From Flavobacterium sp. KACC 22763 (GTDB lineage: Bacteria; Bacteroidota; Bacteroidia; Flavobacteriales; Flavobacteriaceae): a DNA stretch of 64,000 nt. This document shows positions 9,427 through 18,200 of the stretch, piece by piece (position 1 is the stretch's first letter; every line of letters begins with the position of its first letter). A program made the position numbers and the translations under genes. The stretch is taken from NCBI RefSeq assembly GCF_028736155.1, contig NZ_CP117879.1, positions 1,116,001-1,180,000 of the forward strand, read 5' to 3'. Below the pieces are notes generated by a model. It saw nothing but the letters and a program-made list of their open reading frames with translations, searched no databases and was not told where the DNA came from.

Positions 9427-9465
9427 TTGGAAAAATAGTATTTAGTTTAAAATTATTACACACAT

Positions 9466-9487
9466 AAAAAAAGAACCGACTGGTTTT
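9466..9487 (-). terminator. Possible minus-strand terminator after cytidylyltransferase gene
   Basis: A short stem (AACC with GGTT, loop GACT) is followed on the minus strand by CTTTTTTT. It sits about 30 bases after the stop of the minus-strand gene ending at 9519. The stem is short, so confidence is modest. Confidence 0.4.
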
Positions 9488-9500
9488 GATAGATAGCAGT

Positions 9501-9535
9501 TTCATAGCGGTGCTCTCACTAAATACCGCTATGAA
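9501..9535. repeat. Inverted repeat spanning a stop codon
   Basis: Arms TTCATAGCGGT (9501-9511) and ACCGCTATGAA (9525-9535) are perfectly complementary over 11 bp with a 13-base loop. The right arm lies inside the last codons of the minus-strand gene ending at 9519, so the stop codon is in the loop. With the T-run hairpin just beyond, it may form a composite transcript end. Confidence 0.6.
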
Positions 9536-10205
9536 AAACAGCAGGAAATTTATCCTGATTAGCAAAAACCAGCTTGGCTAATTCATAATTAGCATCCGAA
9601 TCCAGAAGTGTATTTTCAATTTCTTTTACTTCGAATGCTGTAGCCACTTTTCCAATCTTTTTTCCATGTTTGCGAAAAGAAGTACGGGTAAAACCATGAA
9701 GAATTCCATTTTCGATTATTGAAAATTGAAATTCATCATTCATTTCCCTTTTTTCGAGATCATAATTTCTCAACTCGTAACGCTGTATACTAAAAACTGA
9801 ATCAAAGTATTCTCCAACCACGATTTGATCCATATATTGTTTGATGAAACTATCTAAGGTATAATTTGTTACTAAAGGATTAAAACTTTGAAACTCGATA
9901 AAATGTTCGCCCGAAATTTTCTCAAGAGTATGAGCCGTTATCAGATCTGATTTTACGTCCTCGCCAATTAATGATTTTGGTCGGTCAATTATTCTTAATC
10001 TGCCGTTCCATTTGCAATATTCTTTAACTTCATCTGAATCGGTGTTAATTACGATACTTTCAAATTGAGTAAATTTCAGTAATTTTTCAATCATATACTG
10101 GTACATAGGTATTCCATTAAATGGAAGAAAATTTCTATTAGGCAAAACATGAAAAGGATAATCTTTTTGTATTGGTAATAGGGCAGTAAGATAGAAATTA
10201 CTCAT
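9519..10205 (-). CDS. Cytidylyltransferase-like protein (NeuA/KdsB superfamily)
   Basis: This 228-residue protein resembles acylneuraminate cytidylyltransferases, which make CMP-activated sugars. Visible are an N-terminal sheet (FYLTALLPIQ), an FLPFNGIPMYQYMIEKLL segment matching the family K-P-L-x-x-Y/W region, IVINTDSDEVKEYC, and IIDRPKSLIGEDVKSDLITAH matching the RP..La.d.....v..H block. The usual strongly basic R-x-G-S-K loop near the N-terminus is not intact (PNRNFLPF instead), so it may be a divergent or inactive member. No other surface-sugar gene adjoins it. Confidence 0.7.
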   Translation of the reverse strand: MSNFYLTALLPIQKDYPFHVLPNRNFLPFNGIPMYQYMIEKLLKFTQFESIVINTDSDEVKEYCKWNGRLRIIDRPKSLIGEDVKSDLITAHTLEKISGEHFIEFQSFNPLVTNYTLDSFIKQYMDQIVVGEYFDSVFSIQRYELRNYDLEKREMNDEFQFSIIENGILHGFTRTSFRKHGKKIGKVATAFEVKEIENTLLDSDANYELAKLVFANQDKFPAVFHSGI

Positions 10206-10317
10206 AATGTTTTTATAAGAGAATTAAGAATGACGATTATTTTATGAAACTAATATAGGAAGATAGAATAAACTGGGTTTAGGTAGAAATACTTGATTTG
10301 AAATAGTTGCTTAGAAA

Positions 10318-10576
10318 GAGTGAAGAGTGAAGAGTAAAGAGTAAAGAGTAAAGAGTAAAGAGTAAAGAGTAAAGAGTAAAGAGTAAAGAGTAAAGAGTAA
10401 AGAGTAAAGAGTAAAGAGTAAAGAGTAAAGAGTAAAGAGTAAAGAGTAAAGAGTAAAGAGTAAAGAGTAAAGAGTAAAGAGTAAAGAGTAAAGAGTAAAG
10501 GGTAAAGAGTAAAGGGTAAAGAGTAAAGGGTAAAGAGTAAAGGGTAAAGAGTAAAGGGTAAAGAGTAAAGAGTAAA
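10318..10576. repeat. 37-unit GAGTAAA heptanucleotide tandem array
   Basis: There are exactly 37 contiguous 7-base units (259 bases): two GAGTGAA units, 24 GAGTAAA units, then five alternating GGGTAAA/GAGTAAA pairs (a 14-base higher-order repeat) and a final GAGTAAA. It lies in the 493-base gap between the cytidylyltransferase and CBM6-like genes. Because 7 is not a multiple of 3, the array leaves long open frames (FTLYSLL repeats in one minus frame) that are not credible genes. The unit has no dyad and there are no spacers, so it is not CRISPR. Confidence 0.97.
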
Positions 10577-10698
10577 TAGTGAAAAGTAGTGCATTATTTA
10601 CTTAATGCCAGTCAAGAATTGAAAGTTTACAATTTTTGACATTAGCAATGTTTAAATGCGATATTTACTAAAAAAAAACAAAGGGTTCTGAAAAAACA

Positions 10699-11361
10699 CT
10701 AATAAGGCGTAAAAGTGATATAATCTAAATTCATGTTTCCGTTTTCTACAATATGCAATGTGAGAAGCTGTTTTCCTTTCTCAAGGGTTATACTTCCAAT
10801 ATTATCTTGACTGTTCCAATGATGCCACTGTCTCCATGCTACAGGATCTTTATCGTCATGCGTAGAGGTTATTTTCATCTTTCCGGTAGCATCTTTTCCA
10901 TTGACATCAAAAGAGATTGCGCCATCTCCATTGGCAGTGTAGAGAAGTCCTATTTTGTATTTGCCAGTCTTTTTTACCTGAACCGTGTAGTTGATCCATT
11001 CAGCAGGCTGCGTCCAACCAACATAAAAGTGTTCAAGTTTTACAGGAACCTTGCTATAAGGAGTAACATCAATGTTATCTGGTTTTGTATATGAAATATC
11101 AACGCCTTCATTAATTCTGAATTCATTCAGAGGATTTCCATTTACAGGATTAAGTTTCCCACTTCCGTTATTGATACTGTCTTGATCAAAGTAAGCTATT
11201 CCTTGTCCGCCAAGGTCATAAAACTCGCATTCAATTTTTCCTGGAATTTCCTGCACTTTATAGGCACTAGACTCTTTAGCGTACTGACTACTGAAAAAAG
11301 GAGTATAAGATTCAGCAGATAGAAACAAGTAAACACAAGGCAATAGTAATATTTTTTTCAT
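10699..11361 (-). CDS. Secreted carbohydrate-binding (CBM6-like) protein
   Basis: This protein of about 220 residues starts at MKKILLLPCVYLFLSAESY, a Sec signal peptide; the frame is open further upstream to 11457, but that extension would bury the signal. The mature part has the CBM6 beta-jelly-roll pattern: IPGKIECEFYDLGGQGIAY, GVDISY, VGWTQPAEWINYTVQV, YKIGLLYTANG, then W-x-x-W aromatics (WRQWHHWNS) and NMNLDYITFTPY. CBM6 modules normally accompany glycoside hydrolases, but here there is no catalytic domain, so it is likely a stand-alone periplasmic or surface glycan-binding protein. Confidence 0.75.
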   Translation of the reverse strand: MKKILLLPCVYLFLSAESYTPFFSSQYAKESSAYKVQEIPGKIECEFYDLGGQGIAYFDQDSINNGSGKLNPVNGNPLNEFRINEGVDISYTKPDNIDVTPYSKVPVKLEHFYVGWTQPAEWINYTVQVKKTGKYKIGLLYTANGDGAISFDVNGKDATGKMKITSTHDDKDPVAWRQWHHWNSQDNIGSITLEKGKQLLTLHIVENGNMNLDYITFTPY

Positions 11362-11586
11362 GGCATTTCTACATAGATTTAATATAAAAATAACATTTTT
11401 TCTATATAAAAAGTAAATAGAATTAATTGGACAAATGATATATAGAACGCCTTTCATGCTTCTTTCCTTTTAAATTCTTGCGTGCTAAAAAAAAATATAC
11501 TTTAATTTTATTTTTTGATTTATTCTGTTTTAATTTGACAAAACGGTAAAATCTTACATAATTCATTTTTTAGTATTGAGAACTTA

Positions 11587-12306
11587 ATGATTTACAGCAA
11601 AGAAAACTTTCCAAAAATATCTTCTGAACGCAATACAGCAGCTACTGTAGCAATTTATATGCTGTTTGGACTTTTATGCATCGCGATGCTTGTTTTATTT
11701 GTTGGAATTCCTTTGAGCCTTCAGTTGGAGTATAATAGCCGTTTGTCAAACGAAGAAATGATTTTCAATTTTATATATTTCCCTTTGCTGTTTTGGGGTA
11801 TTTGGGCTCTTTACAAAAATTATTTGCGACAGAGGCAAAAAAAAGTCATTTTGATTTCTGTAGATCAGCACGGTGTACACCATTATCAATATGATGGGAC
11901 AGTTAAAAGTATTTTGTACAAGGAACTGGGTAGGAGTGGAGAAAGTTATGTAAATGATATTGATCGAAAAGTAGGAACAAAATATTCACCAGCATACATT
12001 TTTGGTTTTAAAGAGGGTGTAAAAGTTCCCATTCATTTTTCTACAGCTGAAAATGGATTGTCTTATGTGCCAAAAAATAAATATGAGCTAATTGCTCATT
12101 TTCTGCAGGGTGCTACTTTATTTTGTCCACATTTGAAAATTTCTCCAGTAGTTTATACTTCTAATTTTATTAATCCCAAAACTTTTGAGTTTGACAAAAA
12201 GGCCGAAAGAATTGCAATTTTCATAGCTTTTATATTAGTAATCATTATTCTGGTTGCAGTCGATCTGTTTCTTAAATATACCAAAGGTCTTTCGATATTG
12301 TTTTAA
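11587..12306 (+). CDS. Unknown membrane protein
   Basis: This 239-residue protein has two N-terminal membrane helices (about 22-45 and 60-78) and one at the C-terminus (about 210-230). Between them lies a soluble segment of about 120 residues beginning KKVILISVDQHGVHHYQYDG. I recognise no family. It converges on the AAA ATPase gene with only 11 bases between the two stop codons. It is the only plus-strand gene between the left part and the urease region. Confidence 0.65.
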   Translation: MIYSKENFPKISSERNTAATVAIYMLFGLLCIAMLVLFVGIPLSLQLEYNSRLSNEEMIFNFIYFPLLFWGIWALYKNYLRQRQKKVILISVDQHGVHHYQYDGTVKSILYKELGRSGESYVNDIDRKVGTKYSPAYIFGFKEGVKVPIHFSTAENGLSYVPKNKYELIAHFLQGATLFCPHLKISPVVYTSNFINPKTFEFDKKAERIAIFIAFILVIIILVAVDLFLKYTKGLSILF

Positions 12307-12317
12307 ATCCTATTCAG

Positions 12318-13622
12318 TTACATCATTTTTCCCTCTTTTGCATATTCTTTTTTAATTCCCTGTAGCAGATGATTTAAGTTGATGCTTTTGTTTTGATCTT
12401 CTAAAGTTCGCAGACAGGCATATTGAATAATGTTGACAATATTTGCTCCCGTAATGTCGTATTTTTTTGAAAGTTCTTGGAGGTTTACATCTTCAGCAAT
12501 TTTAATTCCTTTTGGCAGATTATTTTGCCACAATTTCAAACGTTCGCCATAAGAAGGCACTTCAAACTCGATTATAGATTGAAATCTACGGGTAAAAGCA
12601 CTATCAATATTGGTTTTAAAGTTAGAAGCCAAAATCACTAATCCAGGATGGTTTTCGATTCGCTGTAGCAAATACGAAACTTCCTGATTGGCATATTTAT
12701 CGTGCGCATCTCGCACATTGGTTCTTTTTCCGAAAACGGCATCGGCTTCATCAAAAAACAGAATCCAATCTTTATCAGTGGCTTTGTCAAAAAGAGAAGA
12801 AAGATTTTTTTCGGTTTCGCCAATATATTTTGAAATCACCATAGACAAATCTATTCTATACACATCTCTGTGCGTGTATTTTCCTAAAAGTGAAGCCGTA
12901 AGTGTTTTTCCCGTTCCAGGCGCGCCGTAAAACATAACTCTAAAACCGGGTTTTATTTTGGCTTTCATATTCCATTCGTGAAGCAGAATATCGTTGAATT
13001 TAAGCCAAGTTTCTATCTCTTTTATTTGGTTTAAAGTATTGGAATTCAAAACCAAATCCTCCCAATCTAATTGCGTTTCTATCAGTTGCGCAGGGAAAAT
13101 ACTGCTCAATTGTGGTTTTAGGATTTTTCCAGTTATGAATTTTTCAATGTATTCATCTTCTAAAACCAACAGACCGCTTAGTTTAGGTTCGCCATTTGGA
13201 ACAGATTCCACTTTAACAATGCTCTTTTTGTATAAAAAAGATTGATTGTGCAAGTAATTATAGAATGAAATTCGGTTTTCGAGATCATTTCCAGCAATTA
13301 AAAACTGAGCCGTTTCACCGGTTGGCAGAATGCCGCGATGATTTTTAGTTTTTATTCCGCCAAACTCAGGCAGTTCACCGCCATTTGGTAAATATTCTGC
13401 AATAATCGAACTCAAAAAATCGGGCTTCAAATGCGGAACTAGAGACAATCCCAAAATAAGAATATCAATTTCTGAGAGATTATTTTCGATGATAAATTCG
13501 TCAATAAAACCATTCGCATCCAGCTGATTCAAAACAGGTTTTTCCGTCGGATTTTCGACGTGAAAAAGAGTATCAAGCTGAAATACGAATTGGTTTTTAA
13601 GATATGTAAATACATTTTCCAT
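12318..13622 (-). CDS. eCIS AAA+ ATPase (Afp15-type)
   Basis: This 434-residue protein is the last gene of the eCIS operon. The C-terminal half is a classical AAA+ module: Walker A GAPGTGKT at 233-240, Walker B ILFFDEAD at 287-294, sensor-1 SN at 333-334 and FTRRF (arginine finger region) at 343-347. The N-terminal 180 residues are an eCIS-specific domain. Such ATPases are near-universal in Afp/PVC-like loci and are thought to act in assembly or cargo loading of the particle, though they are not part of the mature particle. It starts 3 bases after the CHAP protein's stop. Confidence 0.92.
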   Translation of the reverse strand: MENVFTYLKNQFVFQLDTLFHVENPTEKPVLNQLDANGFIDEFIIENNLSEIDILILGLSLVPHLKPDFLSSIIAEYLPNGGELPEFGGIKTKNHRGILPTGETAQFLIAGNDLENRISFYNYLHNQSFLYKKSIVKVESVPNGEPKLSGLLVLEDEYIEKFITGKILKPQLSSIFPAQLIETQLDWEDLVLNSNTLNQIKEIETWLKFNDILLHEWNMKAKIKPGFRVMFYGAPGTGKTLTASLLGKYTHRDVYRIDLSMVISKYIGETEKNLSSLFDKATDKDWILFFDEADAVFGKRTNVRDAHDKYANQEVSYLLQRIENHPGLVILASNFKTNIDSAFTRRFQSIIEFEVPSYGERLKLWQNNLPKGIKIAEDVNLQELSKKYDITGANIVNIIQYACLRTLEDQNKSINLNHLLQGIKKEYAKEGKMM

Positions 13623-13625
13623 TTG

Positions 13626-14444
13626 CTATGCTAATGAGTCAATTGAGAAAAAATCAAGTTTAGATTGTTTGTAATTTCTGATTTTATCCATTACAGCATT
13701 TCCGTTATTAGAACCGCCAGAATTAGTGTTGCCTTCAATAGTCTCAATGGTGTCGGCATGAACCGCAGTTACAATTCCGGTATGAATCCAGTCGTTTGGC
13801 GTTTTTTGAAGAAGAAATATATCTCCGGGTTTTATCAAAGCCGAATTGGTTCTGGCAGTTTGATAACGTGTTAGTATTTTTTTCTGAAGACCCGTTGTTC
13901 CAACAGTATCGCAGCTATAAGTCAGTGGCATTAGGTTTTTAAAGTTTTTTCCCTGAATAGAAGCCGCCTGATCAATAATGGACTGAACGAAACCCATACA
14001 CCAAAACCATTCGGTTCCTTCGTGTCCATCCATATAGCTTCGAACCCACGGTCCTGTATTGCTTTGGTTGTTTATAACCAGCTCCAGAGGTTGGTTTTTA
14101 AGATGATTTTTGGCTGTGTTCAGAATCAATTCTCTCAGATTATTTCCAGATATTGGACTTTCAAAAGCTTTTTTAAGCGGAGATGCCAATTTGTCGAACA
14201 AGCTTTGGTCTACATTTCCGTTTTGAGGCAAACCATTGAATTTCTGAAAATTAAATACTGCTTTTTCAGTCGCAGGACCAAAATCTCCATCAATATCCGT
14301 TGCCGTTCCCGAACCAGGATTCTGCGCAGCAAATAAATTAAGCCAAGACTGAATTTTTTCGACATCTTTCTTGTTGTTATTTGCTCCGTTTCTTTGTTGT
14401 GTTGCTTTAAGAAGCAGCTCTTTTTGGTAGAATGTTTTTTGCAT
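13626..14444 (-). CDS. PG-binding plus CHAP-type peptidase in eCIS operon
   Basis: This 272-residue protein has an N-terminal PG_binding_1 domain (about 15-88, core DIDGDFGPATEKAVFNFQKFNGL) and a C-terminal cysteine peptidase of the CHAP/NlpC class. The likely triad is Cys149 (FWCMGFVQSII), His221 (DWIHTGIV) and Glu238/Asn239 (IEGNTN). It has no signal peptide, so it would need lysis or injection to reach peptidoglycan. Between the toxin/immunity pair and the AAA ATPase, it could be a cargo that cuts cell wall or a lysin that helps release particles. Catalytic residues appear intact. Confidence 0.85.
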   Translation of the reverse strand: MQKTFYQKELLLKATQQRNGANNNKKDVEKIQSWLNLFAAQNPGSGTATDIDGDFGPATEKAVFNFQKFNGLPQNGNVDQSLFDKLASPLKKAFESPISGNNLRELILNTAKNHLKNQPLELVINNQSNTGPWVRSYMDGHEGTEWFWCMGFVQSIIDQAASIQGKNFKNLMPLTYSCDTVGTTGLQKKILTRYQTARTNSALIKPGDIFLLQKTPNDWIHTGIVTAVHADTIETIEGNTNSGGSNNGNAVMDKIRNYKQSKLDFFSIDSLA

Positions 14445-14591
14445 GATTAATGTTTTTTAAATGTTTTAAAATTATTGTCTAAACAACCTCTCCAGTTTTT
14501 ATTATGTTTCACTAATAGAGGGTATATCATTTTTTCTTTTTTAGCATATTCTTTTTTTATAACCTAAAGACTTTTTTTAGAAGAGTGTTTT

Positions 14592-15209
14592 TTATTTAAG
14601 TTTCAAGCTTTCATATTTATTATCAAAACTTTCAAGTTTAAAATCACTAAATATTTCAGGCATCTGTTTTTTAAAACTTTCACTTTCTGGACTTGAAATA
14701 TCATATAATTTTTCAATGATATATTTTTGCCAATAAAAAAATCCTCTTGCTTCTAATGCTAACTCCATGTAAGCATTAAAATCAATCATTAAATCAATAG
14801 TTTCAGATTCTCCATCTCTGTGAAAGAACATTCGATTATTAGCGATGCTGTTTATAAAAATACCGCAATGAGCTTCATCTGTAAATTGATCAATAGGATG
14901 GAAATTATAAAGAGGATCCTCATCTGATAAGCTAGGGTAATTACTTTTTATACCTTTTAAAATGTACTCTAATTTTAAAATATTAATTTTTCCCAAAATA
15001 TTGCTTTGAGAATCTTTTTCCCAACTCATCTCATACCCATTTGATTCTTTAAAAAAAGATAATGTGTTATGATCTAAGCCTACTTTTTGTCCTTCTAATA
15101 GGAGGTCATTATTTGCAGAAGAATTAAAATCCTGTTTTTGTTTATTTATTTTTTCGTTTTGGCTAATTTCTAGAAAGGTTAAATCTATTTTGTTAAAAAT
15201 ATTTTCCAT
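14592..15209 (-). CDS. Putative SMI1/KNR4-like (SUKH) immunity protein
   Basis: This 205-residue acidic protein is encoded 12 bases after the nuclease-type cargo gene. Its pattern loosely fits SUKH immunity proteins: LSFFKESNGYEMSW (the leader and G-Y turn), NILGKINILKLEYI, then CGIFINSIANNRMFFHRDG and LMIDFNAYMELAL. I cannot confirm the family by eye. The position directly behind a DUF4157 nuclease gene and the lack of signal or membrane segments suggest a cytoplasmic antidote that protects the producer while the cargo is made. An eCIS chaperone is the alternative. Confidence 0.55.
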   Translation of the reverse strand: MENIFNKIDLTFLEISQNEKINKQKQDFNSSANNDLLLEGQKVGLDHNTLSFFKESNGYEMSWEKDSQSNILGKINILKLEYILKGIKSNYPSLSDEDPLYNFHPIDQFTDEAHCGIFINSIANNRMFFHRDGESETIDLMIDFNAYMELALEARGFFYWQKYIIEKLYDISSPESESFKKQMPEIFSDFKLESFDNKYESLKLK

Positions 15210-15221
15210 GGGTCTATTCTT

Positions 15222-18200
15222 TTAATTAATAACGACATTTGATAATGCTTGAAGTGAGTTAATAGCAGCTCTAATAACTGCATTTTCAGGTGTATCAGGA
15301 AATTCGTCTTTTATTTGATTATACAATCTAAGATTTGCAATGGTTTTTGCTTTGTTTTGGATAGCAGTCATCGTTTCGCTTCTAATTCCAACGGTATTGT
15401 TTACTAAATCATTTATTGAACTATTTATTATGCTAACTCTTGCTCTGCTTGTAGTGCTTATTTCGTATGAATTAATATTTGTATCAACTGGATTATTTAC
15501 AGAAAGTGTAGCAATATTACCTCCAGCTTTTTCAGTATAATTATTTCCATTTTTTTCAAGTAATACAGCTTTACAATCTAAAGTTCTCGGTACAAACTGT
15601 TCTGCTTCTCTAATTTCTTTAATTGTAGGATCTGCATCATTTGGCGTACTTAAATTTCCAATATAATTTTTTGGTTCGACAGAGTAAAAAACTATTGCTC
15701 CTGATTGAACAGCTGCTTTAACAAGTGACTCAACAGATCCTTCATGTGCACTGTTTCCTTCTCTTGACAATGGAGTCATATTTTCCCATGTTCCAGGGCC
15801 ATGTGTATTATGATTTAATAAATGACCTCTAATGTAATAACTACTTCCTCCATTTTTGCGTTTGGCAAGTTTGTCATAAAAAGCATGACTTCTTTGTGTA
15901 GGTTCTGAGCCTTCAGGACCTTTTTTTGTAAGTATGGATGCGATCATTTTTTTAGCAACAATATCACCGCCTTTGCTTTCTTGTTGTTGATCAATTACAG
16001 ATTCGGGTAATTCAGCATCTGATACACCAAAAAGAGATTTTGCATGGTTACTTAGTTGGTTTAGTAAGGCCTCAAGTTCTCGTTTTTTTCTTTCGCTATT
16101 TGCATTTTCTTGCGCAGGAGTTGGTGCAGCAACAGATTCTCTCTTTTTAGCATCAATTTGACCAGCAATAATTAAGGCTTGAGCTTTAGAATTTGTTTTC
16201 ACAGGATCATCACCAACATTAACTGAAGCTATAAATGTTGCAAATGCTGTTGGATTACTGGCTATGGTTAAAACAGGAGCATTTTCATCTCCAGTAAAAT
16301 ATAGAGTATGATTTTCGCCATTATCAGCAACAAATTCTTTTCTTATTCCGAGCCATCCCAAAATAGCATCTCTTACACTTGCACCCATTGCCATAGCTCT
16401 GTCCAACAATGCCATTCCTGTATCTACAGCTCTGTTTACCAACCAAGTCAACGCCTCATCAACCATTTGACGAACAGCAATTAGCATTTCGCCAATTCTT
16501 GCTCCAATACCTGTTAAACCAACTTGATTTGCTAAGAAACCTATCACGACAGGCATAGCTTGTCCCATGGTTCTTTCTAGATAATCTGCTGCTGTGGCGA
16601 CATTTCCTCGAGCTAAATCGGCTACACCATTGACAAACGAATTGACCACTTCGAGCATTTCACGCAAGTATTTGATAAAACTTTGAATTGCATTAAAGAA
16701 TGCCATTGCACCGTTTATTACCGCCATGATTCCAGTTGGATCTAACATGCTTAAAAGTCTGGCTGTAATTCTATTGACAATACGTTCCATGACAAAGTTT
16801 TTCACGGCATCGAGAACGGTATTCCATAAATTGCTAAGCTGTTCTTGTATTTTGTCCCAAATGGCCGCCATACCGCGTTCTTGAACATCTTTGATAAATG
16901 TCCAAATACCTTCAAGCGTATTAATCATACTGCGTATTCTAGCTACTCTCGCAGGGCCAATGCGAGGATGTGCGGCTAGTTTTTCCCAGATTCTTTCCAT
17001 TGAGATATTCAGCACTTCTAATATCCAGGTAATGACACCACGTAAAGAGAAATCAGTAAGTACAGGAATATTGGCATCTTTTAATTCGCTCATTAGCCAG
17101 CCTGTTACACCATTGATTAAGTGGGTGACGATATTGTCAAAGAACTGTACAAATCCTTGTTTAAGCGCTCGCAGTATATTTTTCAAGAAACCGATTGGAT
17201 CTTTCTTAATGTCATCAATAGCTTCTAAGGCTCTAGTAATAATATTTCCGATGAGATCAAATGGGAAATTCATGATTTCGAGAATAGCCATAATAACTAT
17301 TCGGACAATTTCTGCCACAAAAGCAATTAGTCGGCCTATAGGTTCTCCAAATTTCTCAATGATTCTAATGAAAGCATCTATCGGATGAATGAGATCATCT
17401 ATAGTCATAGAATCCCAAATATCAGTAAAGAGCTGTATAATAGACTGTGGCGTCATGTTTAGCGTCTCTACAGCAGCTTCAATTTGGCCTGCAATTCTGG
17501 CTATTGCACCAGACTCTACCATTTGTGCATATTGTTCTTCACCGCCATCCATAAGGCTCATAAAACCTCTTATCATATTTGGAACTGTGCGAGGCACAAC
17601 TTCCTGTGTAAAAGGATCTTTACCAATAATCACTTTAACAAGCGAATAACCTCTTACGGTAGCGGCTTGAGAGGACAACCATGCTAATAAGGAATCTTTA
17701 ACAAGCTCTAGTACTTTTTGGGCAACCCCTGAAGCAAAATCCCAAACTCTTTGTAAAAAATCTCCAGCCTGATCGGCAAGTGCAGAGAGATTATCTCCAA
17801 TATTGGCTAGATTTGAAGGTTGAATAGCATTCCAAGCGGCAGTTATGAGTCCGCCAAGTTCGCTTAACAAAGAATCGAAAGTTCCAACTTGCGTATCAAG
17901 CCAATCGGCGGTTTTTTGCAGCGTGCCTTTTTCGCGCATTTGCTCAAGCTCAGTCTGCTTGTCAATTAGTATTAAGAAATCTTCTAATATTTCGACTGTT
18001 GTGGCAGTAACTGCTACATTGCGTAAGGGATCAAATTTGATTATTTTTTTGATTAATGCATACGCTTTGTTTTCGGCTAACAATGGTTCTGCAACATCAA
18101 TCAGCGCTTCTTTTATCCAAGTTATAATTTGATCAACAAGCGAAGTTGCAAAAGTAGTTACTCGATTTACTAAGTCATTAAATTTAGTTCTAACAACATC

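Noticed and set aside
10318..10576. Repeat array as a CRISPR
   Set aside because: Units are 7 bases, contiguous, without spacers, and no cas genes are present.
10250..10594. Long open frame with FTLYSLL repeats
   Set aside because: It is the translation of the heptanucleotide array; a 7-base repeat lacking stops in several frames yields such frames automatically. No start signal or conserved flank.
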